NCBI RefSeq assembly: GCF_900112525.1 | Contig: NZ_FOMD01000001.1 | Location: 868,001 to 932,000, forward strand | DNA length: 64,000 bases | Reading direction: 5' to 3' | DNA from: Klenkia taihuensis | GTDB lineage: Bacteria; Actinomycetota; Actinomycetes; Mycobacteriales; Geodermatophilaceae | Shown here: piece after piece, positions 8,397 to 16,107 of the stretch | How positions within the stretch are numbered: the first letter of the stretch is position 1 | Layout of the letters: each line of letters opens with the position of its first letter | Translations under genes and position numbers: made by a program | Notes under the pieces: generated by a model | Database searches by the model: none | What the model was told of the DNA's origin: nothing | Seen by the model: the letters and a program-made list of their open reading frames with translations, nothing else

Positions 8397-8653
8397 GACG
8401 ACCCGCTCGAGGCGTGGGAGGAGCCGCCGTGGCCGGCGCCGACGCCGCCGGGGGGACCCGAGAGCCGTCCGCCGTCCCCGGTGCTCGTGCCCGGGTCGGT
8501 CGCGGTGGTGGTGGCGCTCTCGGCGGCGGCCGGGTGGGCGTCGGCGACGACGACGGTCAGCGCGCCGGTGCCGACCAGGGCGCCGCCGGCGACGGCGGCG
8601 GTGACCAGCCGGACGCGGCGGGTGCCGCGGCGGCGGGCATCGGTGGGGTCCAC
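8393..8653 (-). CDS. Small single-pass membrane protein heading the redox operon
   Basis: 86 residues: a basic N-terminus (DARRRGTRRVR), one hydrophobic helix at about 16-38, then a 45-residue Ser/Thr/Gly-rich outside tail ending SSHASSGSS. In comparable actinobacterial clusters this place is often taken by an FMN-binding membrane protein; here that domain and its DxxSGAT motif are absent. The stop overlaps the apbE start (GTGA). It could be a shortened FMN-binding protein or an assembly factor; I cannot name its function. Its upstream flank is only about 100 bases to the tRNA-Phe gene. Confidence 0.7.
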   Translation of the reverse strand: MDPTDARRRGTRRVRLVTAAVAGGALVGTGALTVVVADAHPAAAESATTTATDPGTSTGDGGRLSGPPGGVGAGHGGSSHASSGSS

Positions 8654-8756
8654 GGGTCCTCCTCGGGTGACGAGGAGGACGGTGCCCGGCGCGGCGATGA
8701 GCAGCCGGTGCGGATGGTGTGCGGAGTCTGTGCGACCCGGCGGGTGGTGGAGGGGG

Positions 8757-8830
8757 TGGCCAGGGGCGGGGTCGAACCGCCGACCTCTCGCTTTTCAGGC
8801 GAGCGCTCGTACCGACTGAGCTACCTGGCC
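8757..8830 (-). tRNA. tRNA-Phe (GAA)
   Basis: Cloverleaf with acceptor stem GGCCAGG/CCTGGCC, anticodon stem CTCGC/GCGAG and loop CTGAAAA (anticodon GAA), and T-arm GGTTCGACC. No encoded CCA. Third of a three-tRNA array. Confidence 0.97.
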
Positions 8831-8859
8831 CCAGCCCGACATCCGTGGACATCGGTCGG

Positions 8860-8933
8860 CGACCCTGACGGGACTCGAACCCGCGACCTCCGCCGTGACA
8901 GGGCGGCGCGCTAACCAACTGCGCTACAGGGCC
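8860..8933 (-). tRNA. tRNA-Asp (GTC)
   Basis: Acceptor GGCCCTG/CAGGGTC with discriminator G, anticodon stem CCGCC/GGCGG and loop CTGTCAC (anticodon GTC), and T-arm GGGTTCGAGTCCC. No encoded CCA. Confidence 0.97.
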
Positions 8934-8975
8934 TTGCTGAACTACTGGGCTGTGCTGCTGTGGATCTGTGGTGCG

Positions 8976-9048
8976 TGCCCCCAACGGGGTTCGAACCCGT
9001 GCTACCGCCTTGAAAGGGCGGCGTCCTGGACCACTAGACGATGAGGGC
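8976..9048 (-). tRNA. tRNA-Glu (TTC)
   Basis: Acceptor GCCCTCA/TGGGGGC (one G-U pair), anticodon stem CCGCC/GGCGG with loop CTTTCAA (anticodon TTC), and T-arm ACGGGTTCGAACCCCGT. First gene in the Glu-Asp-Phe order on the minus strand; the three are probably one transcript. The 3' coordinate may be off by one base. Confidence 0.96.
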
Positions 9049-9132
9049 TCGTGCTCGCTGGAGGCAGGAGGAACCATACATGCCCACCGGACCCCCTCGT
9101 GACAGGGGGCCCGGCGGGTTGCCCCGCAGGGG

Positions 9133-9717
9133 TCAGGAGGCGGTCACCGACGAGCGGTCCACGGGGTGCGCTACCGGGTCGGCGACCGGCGAGGACCGGT
9201 ACTGCTCGATGTACTCCTCGGGGTCCTTGTCGTAGGTGATGCCCTCGCCGGAGTCGTGCGCGTACCGCCAGTCCAGCCAGCGCAGCGCCAGCTCGGCGCG
9301 CAGCTCGACCGAGGCGTTGCGGCGGAAGTCCGGCAGCGCGTCGTGCTCCTCCTCGGCGAGGTGGTCGTCGTTCTCCTCGCGGGCCTTGCGCACAGCGGCC
9401 CACCACGCCTCCGAGCCCGGCTCCTCCTTTTTCGCGGCCGCCACGGCGTCACGGATCTCGTCGTGGTCGCCGATCGCGTCGTCGGTCTCGTCCACCACGT
9501 CGCCCTCGGTGGCGTCGTCGTCGCCGGAGTCGCCGTACTTCAGCAGGTAGGGGTAGAAGACCTCCTCCTCGCAGGCGGCGTGGACGTCGAGCATCCGGGC
9601 CAGGCCCTTCCAGATCATCCCCAGCGCACGCGGGTCGTCCCAGCAGTCGTCGAGCAGGGCGAACTGGCGCCGCATGGTGTGGTGGTCCTCGAGGACCAGG
9701 TCGCAGACGTCGAGCAC
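9133..9717 (-). CDS. Hemerythrin HHE cation-binding protein
   Basis: 194 residues, all helical in appearance. Metal-ligand motifs in order: LEDHHTMRRQF, HAACEEEVFYPYL (H-x3-E), GDHDEIRDAV and HLAEEEHDALPDF (H-x4-E-H). A C-terminal WRYAHDSGEGITYDKDPEEYIEQYR tail follows. Such proteins bind a di-iron centre and are tied to O2/NO or iron handling and to stress; the exact ligand is unknown. The GTG at 9715-9717 is chosen because GGAAGG lies about 6 bases upstream; the in-frame ATG about 100 bases further up would add a basic, unlikely leader. It is a single gene downstream-facing to the tRNA array. Confidence 0.87.
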   Translation of the reverse strand: MLDVCDLVLEDHHTMRRQFALLDDCWDDPRALGMIWKGLARMLDVHAACEEEVFYPYLLKYGDSGDDDATEGDVVDETDDAIGDHDEIRDAVAAAKKEEPGSEAWWAAVRKAREENDDHLAEEEHDALPDFRRNASVELRAELALRWLDWRYAHDSGEGITYDKDPEEYIEQYRSSPVADPVAHPVDRSSVTAS

Positions 9718-9828
9718 GGGTGGCCTTCCGGTCGGGGGGGTGTTCCGGGCGCACCCGTCCCCGGTCCGGCGGTCCCCGAAACGGCAGGGCACCCTCACCT
9801 GACCCGCCGTGCGTGCCACGCTGGCCGC

Positions 9829-10467
9829 ATGCGCTCCGGAGCCCGCCGCCTGGCCGTCGTCCCGCTGTCCGCGCTGGTGCTGCTGGCCGGCTGCGGTGGT
9901 GGGGACCCCACGGAGACGGCGGCCACCGGGACGTCGACCTCGGCCGGCACGACGTCGTCGTCGGCCGGCACGCCGTCCGCCACGACGACGGCGCCGGCCA
10001 CCGACGAGGTCACCGACGCGCCGCCCTTCCCGGCCGACACCTCGCCCGACACCGGCGAGGCCGTCGCGGGCGAGGGCCCCACCGTGGTCACCGCCGTGCG
10101 GGTCGGCAGCCAGGACGGCGCGGACCGCGTGGTCCTCGACCTCGCAGGAACGGCCGTGCCCGGCTGGGACGTCGCCTACACCGACGCGCCCACCCAGGAG
10201 GGCAGCGGCTCACCGGTGGAGATGCCGGGCACCGTCTTCCTGCGGGTGACCCTGACCGGGGTCACCAACCCCTACGAGGCCCCGGGCACGCCCGAGACCG
10301 CCCGCGGCGTCTACCCCGGCCCGAGCGGTGGCCCGGTGCAGGCCATCTACTACGACTCCGTGTTCGAGGGGCAGGCGCTGGCCTACCTCGGCCTGGACGC
10401 CGAGCGCCCGTTCCGGGTGTACGCGCTGAGCAACCCGACCCGGATCGTGGTCGACGTCCAGCGCTGA
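9829..10467 (+). CDS. Lipoprotein with AMIN-like C-terminal domain
   Basis: 212 residues. Signal peptide with lipobox LVLLAGC (Cys at about 22), then a 50-residue Ser/Thr/Ala spacer and a beta-rich domain (TVVTAVRVGSQDGADRVVLDL ... RVYALSNPTRIVVDVQR) matching the AMIN-like type found in actinobacterial lipoproteins. It would sit on the outer face of the membrane, probably contacting cell wall. A CACGCT hexamer six bases before the ATG suggests a leaderless start. Its TGA is immediately followed by the stop of the converging gene, giving TGATCA with no spacer. Confidence 0.8.
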   Translation: MRSGARRLAVVPLSALVLLAGCGGGDPTETAATGTSTSAGTTSSSAGTPSATTTAPATDEVTDAPPFPADTSPDTGEAVAGEGPTVVTAVRVGSQDGADRVVLDLAGTAVPGWDVAYTDAPTQEGSGSPVEMPGTVFLRVTLTGVTNPYEAPGTPETARGVYPGPSGGPVQAIYYDSVFEGQALAYLGLDAERPFRVYALSNPTRIVVDVQR

Positions 10468-10791
10468 TCAGCCCAGGGAGGCGGTCAGCTCCACGCTGTC
10501 GTCCTGCACGCTGGTGCAGGTCAGCGTCAGCGGGCCGGCGCTGACGCTCTCGCCGGCGGCGCAGGAGACCTCGGCGTCGCCCACCGACAGGGTGGCCCGA
10601 CCGTCCTGGGTGCCGGCGAACACCAGGGAGTTGCCCAGGATCGAGGCCTCCGAGCCCTCGCCGGTCAGCGTGGCGGTGCACTCGTTGCCCGAGCACGACA
10701 CGTTGTTCGAGGTGAACGAGCAGCCGGCGACGGCGACGGCGACGGCGGCGAGCAGGGGGACGGCGAACCGGGCGGCGCGGAGGGTCGTCAT
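10468..10791 (-). CDS. Small lipoprotein, unknown
   Basis: 107 residues. Lipobox VAVAGCS (Cys at about 24), then a small beta-rich domain with four further Cys that could form two disulfides (SCSGNEC, SCAAGE, TCTSV). No family named with confidence. It follows the metallophosphoesterase gene by 18 bases on the same strand, so the two are likely co-transcribed, and it converges on the AMIN-like lipoprotein with zero intergenic bases. Confidence 0.75.
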   Translation of the reverse strand: MTTLRAARFAVPLLAAVAVAVAGCSFTSNNVSCSGNECTATLTGEGSEASILGNSLVFAGTQDGRATLSVGDAEVSCAAGESVSAGPLTLTCTSVQDDSVELTASLG

Positions 10792-10809
10792 GCCTGGTCA
10801 GCGTAGGGG

Positions 10810-12318
10810 TCAGGGGGTCGGGAGCGCGGGACCCTGCAGCGGTTCGTCGGTCGGTTCGCCGTCGCCGGTGGGCAGCGGGTCGACGTAGGTGCGCTGGATG
10901 GTGACCTCGGACTGGCCGAGCCCGCCGAGGGTGATCTCGTCGTAGGCGGTCAGCTCGCCGGTGACCGGGTCCAGGTAGAGCACGGTGCAGCTCAGCGGGG
11001 TGGGGTCCTCGCCCTGCAGCCCGCGCAGCCCGGCGCCGCCGGTGGAGCCCTCGACCATCAGCCGGGTGCCCTCGTCCAGCACCGACACGTCGCGCTCGTG
11101 GGTGTGCCCGGCCAGGACCAGCGGGACGACGCCGTCCAGCGGGTCGGCCTGCGGGGGCTCGTGCACCATCGCGATGGCCGGCGGCTCGTCCAGGGTGGCG
11201 ATGTAGTCGGCCAGCTCCTGCCCGGACTCCTCGAGGGTCTCGGTCTCCTCCTCGGCGTCCTTGTCCGGGGTGAAGCGGGGGTCGGGCGCTCCCGCGACCG
11301 TGATGCCGGCGATCGTCGTGGAGCTGTCGTCGAGGACGACGGCGTTGGGCTGCTCGGCGACCGCGGCGGCGGTGACCGCGGAGTCGTGGTTGCCGCGGAT
11401 GAACACGTAGGGGACGCCGAGGCCGCCGATCCAGCCGAAGGTCTGGTTCTCCACCGGGCTGCCCCAGTCGACGACGTCACCGGTGTCGAGCACGCCGTCG
11501 ACGTCGAACTGGGCGACCACCTGGCCGACCAGGTCGGCGCCGGCGGGGTTGAGGTGGATGTCGGAGACGTGCAGCAGCGCGACGCTGTCGGCCGTCCCGC
11601 CGGTGTCGGGCAGCGTGGAGACCGCCGAGTACAGCGTGCTGACGTTGCCGACCAGGTCCTGCAGGGACGCGCGGTAGGCGTCGTAGCGGGCCACGATGTC
11701 CTGCGCCGACCCGATCAGGCTGTTCGCGTTGACCAGCAGGCCGGTGTAGGTGGGCTGGGACAGCGCCTCGGGCCGCCAGGTGGCCGCGCCGAGGCCGGCG
11801 GTGCCGGCCAGCATCAACGAGGACAGGCCGAGGGCGACCCACTGCTCGCGGCGGCGGCGGAAGACGACCAGCGACAGCACCAGCGCACCGCCGACACCGG
11901 CCCCGGCGGTGGTCCAGGCGAGGCGCTCCACGGCGGCGCGCAGGTCGTCGCTGACCCGGTTGACGACGCCGTTGAGCTGGGTGGGGTCGGTGGCCAGGGC
12001 CTGGGCGCGCAGCTGGTCGACCCGGCGCAGCTGCACGTCCAGCCGCAGCGGGCCGTCGTAGGCGTCCACGGCCAGCGAGCCCAGCGGCGGGATCTCGACC
12101 TCCGCGCCCCCGGAGGGGGCCGGGGTGAAGGAGACCGTGGCGTCGAAGGGGCCGATGGGGGCCTGCACGTGGCCCAGCAGCGCGATGCCGAGGGTGGCCC
12201 CGGCGACGGCGACCACGACGCGCTGGGACCAGCGGACGGCGGTGCGCAGCCGGCGTCGTCCGGGCTGCTCGCCGGCGGGCCGGTCCACGTCGGGAGCGGC
12301 GTCCGCGGGCTCGGTCAC
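10810..12318 (-). CDS. Membrane-anchored metallophosphoesterase
   Basis: 502 residues. An N-terminal TM at about 32-52, an outside domain, a TM pair at about 135-190, then a calcineurin-like domain. All metal motifs are present in order: VSDIHL (D-x-H), LDTGDVVDWG (GDxxD), IRGNHDS (GNHD), MVHEP (H) and LAGHTHERD (GHTH). The phosphatase domain should lie outside or at the membrane face; the substrate is unknown. The start is GTG with TACCGT six bases ahead (leaderless type). The gene heads a two-gene unit with the small lipoprotein. Confidence 0.88.
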   Translation of the reverse strand: MTEPADAAPDVDRPAGEQPGRRRLRTAVRWSQRVVVAVAGATLGIALLGHVQAPIGPFDATVSFTPAPSGGAEVEIPPLGSLAVDAYDGPLRLDVQLRRVDQLRAQALATDPTQLNGVVNRVSDDLRAAVERLAWTTAGAGVGGALVLSLVVFRRRREQWVALGLSSLMLAGTAGLGAATWRPEALSQPTYTGLLVNANSLIGSAQDIVARYDAYRASLQDLVGNVSTLYSAVSTLPDTGGTADSVALLHVSDIHLNPAGADLVGQVVAQFDVDGVLDTGDVVDWGSPVENQTFGWIGGLGVPYVFIRGNHDSAVTAAAVAEQPNAVVLDDSSTTIAGITVAGAPDPRFTPDKDAEEETETLEESGQELADYIATLDEPPAIAMVHEPPQADPLDGVVPLVLAGHTHERDVSVLDEGTRLMVEGSTGGAGLRGLQGEDPTPLSCTVLYLDPVTGELTAYDEITLGGLGQSEVTIQRTYVDPLPTGDGEPTDEPLQGPALPTP

Positions 12319-12355
12319 CGGACGACGGTAACGAGTCCCGGGTGGACGGTCCTGC

Positions 12356-12850
12356 TCAGCGCCGGCCGAGCGCGCGGGCGGTGAACACCCAGGCGCGCAG
12401 CGCGACGAACCGGGCGAGGCCGATGGCGCCGGTGACCGCGCCGATCAGCAGCACCTGCACCTGCCAGGAGGCCTCGCCGGTCAGCTGGTCGAGCCCGGCG
12501 AGCGCCAGCGAGGTGGCGACCAGCCCGACCGCGGCCAGCCCGCCGCCCTCCCACTGCGCGGTGAACCAGCCGATGCGGCCGTCGGCGTGGAAGGTCAGGC
12601 GGCGGTGCAGCTCGTTGGCCACCAGCGTGGAGCCGATCGCGCCGGCCAGGTTCGCGGTCTGGTCGCCGATGCCGTCGAGAGCGACGAACAGGACGGCGTA
12701 GAGCGCGCTGGAGACCGCGCCGACGAAGACGAAGCGGGCGAACTGGGACCGGCCGTCCTCGCCGTGGCGCAGACCCGCCAGCAGGAGGGCGACCCGGGAC
12801 CGCGGGGAGCCCTCCGCACGGGGGCGGTGGAGCAGGGTCGCGCAGGTCAC
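12356..12850 (-). CDS. GtrA-like membrane protein
   Basis: 164 residues with four hydrophobic segments starting at FARFVFVGAVSSALY, the entry motif of GtrA. The pattern GxxxxxLxxxLxF and a central TFHADGRIGWF loop also fit. GtrA proteins help flip lipid-linked sugars for wall polysaccharide or glycolipid decoration; a glycosyltransferase lies about 1.2 kb away (14059-15186) but is not adjacent. The 36-residue N-terminal extension is Arg-rich and the start could be later. Lies 37 bases upstream of the metallophosphoesterase gene's start on the opposite side of its promoter. Confidence 0.83.
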   Translation of the reverse strand: MTCATLLHRPRAEGSPRSRVALLLAGLRHGEDGRSQFARFVFVGAVSSALYAVLFVALDGIGDQTANLAGAIGSTLVANELHRRLTFHADGRIGWFTAQWEGGGLAAVGLVATSLALAGLDQLTGEASWQVQVLLIGAVTGAIGLARFVALRAWVFTARALGRR

Positions 12851-13014
12851 GTGGGTCTCCGGTCATCCAGGGCAGATGGTTGCGTCCGCCCACAGTCTTC
12901 GGGACCAACCCGTGGTGGGGCTGTGCATTCCCGGTGCCCGAGGCTAGTCCGGTGATGGTTGTCACAAGCAACCGCCGCGCGGGGGTGCAGCGATGATCAG
13001 GGAGGTTGATCCAT

Positions 13015-13054
13015 GTCCGTCCCCCCGCACGAGATCTGGTGCAGGAGGACGGAC
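13015..13054. other. Hairpin in a 251-base intergenic stretch
   Basis: GTCCGTCC (13015-13022) pairs with GGACGGAC (13047-13054). A short inner stem GCAC/GGTGC lies within. It lies in the divergent space between the GtrA gene and the lipoprotein gene at 13102. It is upstream of both, so it is not a simple terminator; a regulatory or RNA-structure role is possible. Confidence 0.35.
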
Positions 13055-13101
13055 TTCCGTGCAGTAGGACGACGGCCCGCCCGGTTCTAGGGTGCCCGGG
13101 C

Positions 13102-13932
13102 ATGAGGGGTGTGCCGGTCGCCGTCGCCGTCCTCGTGCTGCTGGCCGGCTGCTCGGCCGATCGCGCCCCGGCCGCGGCGACCCCCACCCCGGTCCCGGCG
13201 TTCGACGAGGTGCCCGGCATCTCGGGCGAGGTGGTCCGGCTGCGCGCGGACGAGGCGCTCGGCGGCCAGGTGCAGGTGCGGCTGACCGACACCGGCGACG
13301 CCCCGTTCACCGTCCTCGGCGTGGCCCTGACCAGCCCGGCCTTCGCCGAGCAGCCGCCCACGGAGCAGACCGCGACCTACGCGCCCGGCCGCACCATCGA
13401 CCTGCCGGTGCCCTTCGGCCCGGTCGACTGCGCCGCCGACGTGCACCCCGTCGGCGCCCGGCTGCAGCTGGACAGGGGCGCCGGCCCGGTGGAGGTCGTC
13501 GTCCCCCTGGCCGGCGACGCGCTCGACCTCGTGGCCGGCGAGCAGTGCGCCGCCCAGCGGCTCGCCGAGCACGTCGTGGTCGCCGTCGACGGGTTCACCG
13601 AGGACGGCGACGGCGTGCGCGGGTCCGTCGTCCTCACCCGGGTGGACGACGACGGCGGCGAGGTCCGGGTCGACGCGCTGGGCCGCAGCGTGCTGCTGGA
13701 GCCGGCCGCGCCCGACCTGCCCGCGACGCTGGGCGCGGGGGAGCAGGAGCTGACCCTGCCCCTCGTCGTCGGCCTGGCCAGCTGCGACCCGCACGTGCTG
13801 GCCGAGACCAAGAAGCCGTTCGTGTTCCCGCTGACGGTCGAGGCGGCCGGGGAGACCGCGGTGGTCGACCTGCCGCTGTCCGACGTCCAGCGGGGGCAGC
13901 TGCAGGCACTGGTCGACCGCGTCTGCGGCTGA
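13102..13932 (+). CDS. Lipoprotein, unknown
   Basis: 276 residues. Short signal peptide with lipobox LVLLAGC (Cys at about 16), Ala/Pro-rich spacer, then two beta-sandwich-like halves, each with a cysteine pair (PVDCAADV/GEQCAAQR and ASCDPH/VDRVCG). The repeated PVPFGPVDC and LPLVVGLASC segments look like a duplicated fold. No known family was recognised; it is probably an outside adhesion or wall-associated protein. TAGGGT lies eight bases before the ATG, so a leaderless start is likely. A strong terminator follows directly. Confidence 0.72.
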   Translation: MRGVPVAVAVLVLLAGCSADRAPAAATPTPVPAFDEVPGISGEVVRLRADEALGGQVQVRLTDTGDAPFTVLGVALTSPAFAEQPPTEQTATYAPGRTIDLPVPFGPVDCAADVHPVGARLQLDRGAGPVEVVVPLAGDALDLVAGEQCAAQRLAEHVVVAVDGFTEDGDGVRGSVVLTRVDDDGGEVRVDALGRSVLLEPAAPDLPATLGAGEQELTLPLVVGLASCDPHVLAETKKPFVFPLTVEAAGETAVVDLPLSDVQRGQLQALVDRVCG

Positions 13933-13936
13933 CGGC

Positions 13937-13981
13937 CCGACCCCGGACGCGCCTCAGGGGGGAGGGCGTGTCCGGGGTCGG
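13937..13981. terminator. Strong bidirectional hairpin
   Basis: A 17-bp stem, with CCGACCCCGGAC facing GTCCGGGGTCGG and five further inner pairs, and an 11-base loop. It starts 5 bases after the lipoprotein stop and faces the converging glycosyltransferase gene. No U-tract, as usual in this GC range. Confidence 0.75.
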
Positions 13982-14058
13982 GGTCGTGCACCCGCGACCG
14001 CGGTGGGGGGCCGCGGCGCAGGCATGAGGGGTGACCGGAGGGGGCCGGCCACCCCTGG

Positions 14059-15186
14059 TCAGGGGACGCGCAGGGCGCGGGCCCAGCCGGCGGCCGTGCA
14101 GCCGACGCGCAGCCACAGGTCGACCTCGCCGGGGAGCACCAGCGCACCGGCGACGACGTCGGCGGGGGAGCGGTGCGGCAGCCGCCACGCCTGCACCCCG
14201 CCCACGACCGCGGCGACGGCCGCGACGGCGAGCCAGGGCCACAGCGGGGCGCCGGCGGCGAGGGCGCCCACGAGCACGGCGAGCAGCCCGACCCGGGCGC
14301 CGGCGCCGAGGAGCAGGGCGGTGCGGGCGCGGCCGAGCCGCCGGGGGTCGCCGGACCGCAGCGCCAGCGCGTCGCGCTCGGCCCGGACCCGGCGGCGCCG
14401 GGCCAGCCCGCCCACGGTGAGCACCGGACCGGCGTGCACCCGGGCGGTCGCGACGGTGCTGGTCGGTGCCCCGGCGCGGCGCAGGTCGCGCAGCAGCTGG
14501 GGGTCGCCGTCGAGCAGGTCGAACGGGCCGGGGGTGTCGCGGCGGGCGGTGACGGTGCGCAGCGCGTCGCCGTCGTAGAGCCCGACCTGGCCGTCCAGGG
14601 CGTACTCGGCCCGCTCGCCGCGCAGCGCGCCGAACGTCCAGTCGGCGAGCTCGGCGGCGTCACGACGGACCAGCCGCCGGGCGACCGGGGTCGAGCCGAG
14701 CTCCTGGTCGACGCCGTAGCGGGCGACGACGCCACCGGTCCGCCCGTCGAGTGCCCGCTCGAGCTGCTCGAGGCAGTCGGGGGCCAGCACGGTGTCGGCG
14801 TCGACGACGGCGACCAGGTCGGCGCCGGTGCGGAACCGGCGCCAGCCGGCGGTCAGCGCGCCCGCGCGGCCGTCGGGGTTCTCCACGGTGCGCATGACGG
14901 TGACGCCCTCGAACCCGCGGGCGACCTGCTCGGTGTCGTCGAGGCAGTCGTCGGCGAGCACCACGACGCGGTCGGGCACCCGGGTCTGCGCCTGCAGGGA
15001 GCGCAGGGTCGCGGCGATCGTGCGCTCGGCGTCCTGGGCGGGCACGAGCACCAGCAGCCGCGCGGCGGAGGGAGCGGCCGGTTGCGCACGGTGACGACCC
15101 AGCCGGGTGAGCAGGCGCGGGCGCGGCGGCAGCACGCGGCCCTGGACGAGCGGCCCGGTCGGGGAGACCTGGTGCTTGCCGGGCAT
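14059..15186 (-). CDS. Family 2 glycosyltransferase
   Basis: 375 residues. A Pro/Arg-rich N-terminus, then the GT-A fold: LLVLVPAQDAERTIAATLRSL, VVVLADDCLDD, GRAGALTAGW and the DxD motif as VAVVDADTVL. An acidic DGQVGLYDGDAL region and a QLLRDLRRAG acceptor segment follow, then two C-terminal TM helices at about 285-335. It should use a nucleotide sugar at the inner membrane face to build wall or exopolysaccharide; sugar and acceptor are unknown. A monocistronic gene with a terminator at its 3' side. Confidence 0.87.
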   Translation of the reverse strand: MPGKHQVSPTGPLVQGRVLPPRPRLLTRLGRHRAQPAAPSAARLLVLVPAQDAERTIAATLRSLQAQTRVPDRVVVLADDCLDDTEQVARGFEGVTVMRTVENPDGRAGALTAGWRRFRTGADLVAVVDADTVLAPDCLEQLERALDGRTGGVVARYGVDQELGSTPVARRLVRRDAAELADWTFGALRGERAEYALDGQVGLYDGDALRTVTARRDTPGPFDLLDGDPQLLRDLRRAGAPTSTVATARVHAGPVLTVGGLARRRRVRAERDALALRSGDPRRLGRARTALLLGAGARVGLLAVLVGALAAGAPLWPWLAVAAVAAVVGGVQAWRLPHRSPADVVAGALVLPGEVDLWLRVGCTAAGWARALRVP

Positions 15187-15327
15187 GGGGGCGCTCGCTT
15201 CCTGCAGGGTCTGGGCGGGGACCCGGACGACGCTAGGTGACCCTGCGTGGCCGCGGCATCCCTCGATCGGTGCGCGCGCGGCCCCGGACGGGTGACCGGT
15301 CGGGCGCCGGCCACGCTGGGTGGTCGC

Positions 15328-15846
15328 TCAGGCGCTGAACACCGACCAGCACAGGGCGTCGCGCCGCTGCTGGTCCTCCAGCACCAGGTCCCGGACGGCG
15401 GCGGGCAGCAGGGTGCGCTGCGCGTCGCGCTCCCGGCGTCCGGCGTCGGGGCCCCCGGCCGCGCGGACCGCCTTGATCGCGTAGGCGGCGGCGCCGAGGT
15501 CGTGCTCGGCGACGTGCGCGACGACGGCGGCCTGGCCGGCGGCGTAGGCGGCGAACCGGGCGGCGCCGCGCAGGTCGCGGGCGGCGCCCATGGCGTGCCC
15601 GCCGGCGGCGCGGGTGACCATCATCGGCAGCTCGCCGCGGGTCCAGGCCCGGACGGCGGCCAGTGCGTCGGCGGGCCGGGGGTCGTCGGGGCGCTCGGCC
15701 GCGAACAGCGGCAGCACCCGCTCGGCGCACGCGGCGGCCCACAGCGCGAGCAGGTGGTGGTGCTCGTCGGTCAGCGTGCCGCCGCGGCGCACGGTGACCA
15801 TCCGCGGGTCGCGCACCGGCGGCAGGATCACCGGCCCATCGTGCAC
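15328..15846 (-). CDS. Imm-5-like putative immunity protein
   Basis: 172 residues, alpha-helical and Ala-rich. LLALWAAACAERVLPLF, DALAAVRAWTRGE and AAGQAAVVAHVAEHDLGAAAYAIKA follow the pattern of actinobacterial Imm-5-like (putative immunity) proteins. In other genomes some sit beside polymorphic toxins; here no toxin, T7SS or Rhs gene is near, so its role is open. The start could instead be the Met of MVTVRRGG, 15 residues later. It is divergent to the tRNA-Lys gene. Confidence 0.7.
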   Translation of the reverse strand: MHDGPVILPPVRDPRMVTVRRGGTLTDEHHHLLALWAAACAERVLPLFAAERPDDPRPADALAAVRAWTRGELPMMVTRAAGGHAMGAARDLRGAARFAAYAAGQAAVVAHVAEHDLGAAAYAIKAVRAAGGPDAGRRERDAQRTLLPAAVRDLVLEDQQRRDALCWSVFSA

Positions 15847-15880
15847 CCGCCCGTAGGCTCACCGGGTGGCGTCGCGCCAC

Positions 15881-15953
15881 GGGCCTCTAGCTCAACTGGC
15901 AGAGCAGCGGACTTTTAATCCGCGGGTTGTGGGTTCGATCCCCACGGGGCCCA
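15881..15953 (+). tRNA. tRNA-Lys (TTT)
   Basis: Acceptor GGGCCTC/GGGGCCC (one T-G pair), anticodon stem CGGA/TCCG and loop CTTTTAA (anticodon TTT), and T-arm GTGGGTTCGATCCCCAC. CCA not encoded. No integrase or repeated 3' end nearby. Confidence 0.97.
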
Positions 15954-16071
15954 CCCCTCCAGTGGTACCCGGCGACATCGGGTTGCGAGGATCCCGCCCA
16001 CTCGATGGGCGACGGCAGGGCGAGAACCCCGCAACGCGGCACACCCACGCGGCGCGCCGCGGCACAAGCTG

Positions 16072-16107
16072 TTGACATTCGATAGGTAGCTATCGATAGT
16101 CGATGTA
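16072..16107 (+). promoter_or_regulatory. Leaderless promoter with overlapping CTATCG/CGATAG operator
   Basis: TTGACA (16072-16077), a 17-base spacer and GATAGT (16095-16100) place the transcript start at the ATG at 16107. Three half-sites, CGATAG (16080-16085), CTATCG (16090-16095) and CGATAG (16094-16099), form an inverted repeat and the perfect palindrome CTATCGATAG across the spacer and -10. The HTH protein encoded two genes on is the likely repressor. Confidence 0.8.

Noticed and set aside
12988-13012. Possible third copy of the TGATCATCGTC palindrome
   Set aside because: GATGATCA is present, but the matching second arm and the GCGTGTCC body are absent.
15881-15953. tRNA-Lys as an integration site
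   Set aside because: No integrase, no second copy of the tRNA 3' end and no foreign genes on either side within reach.
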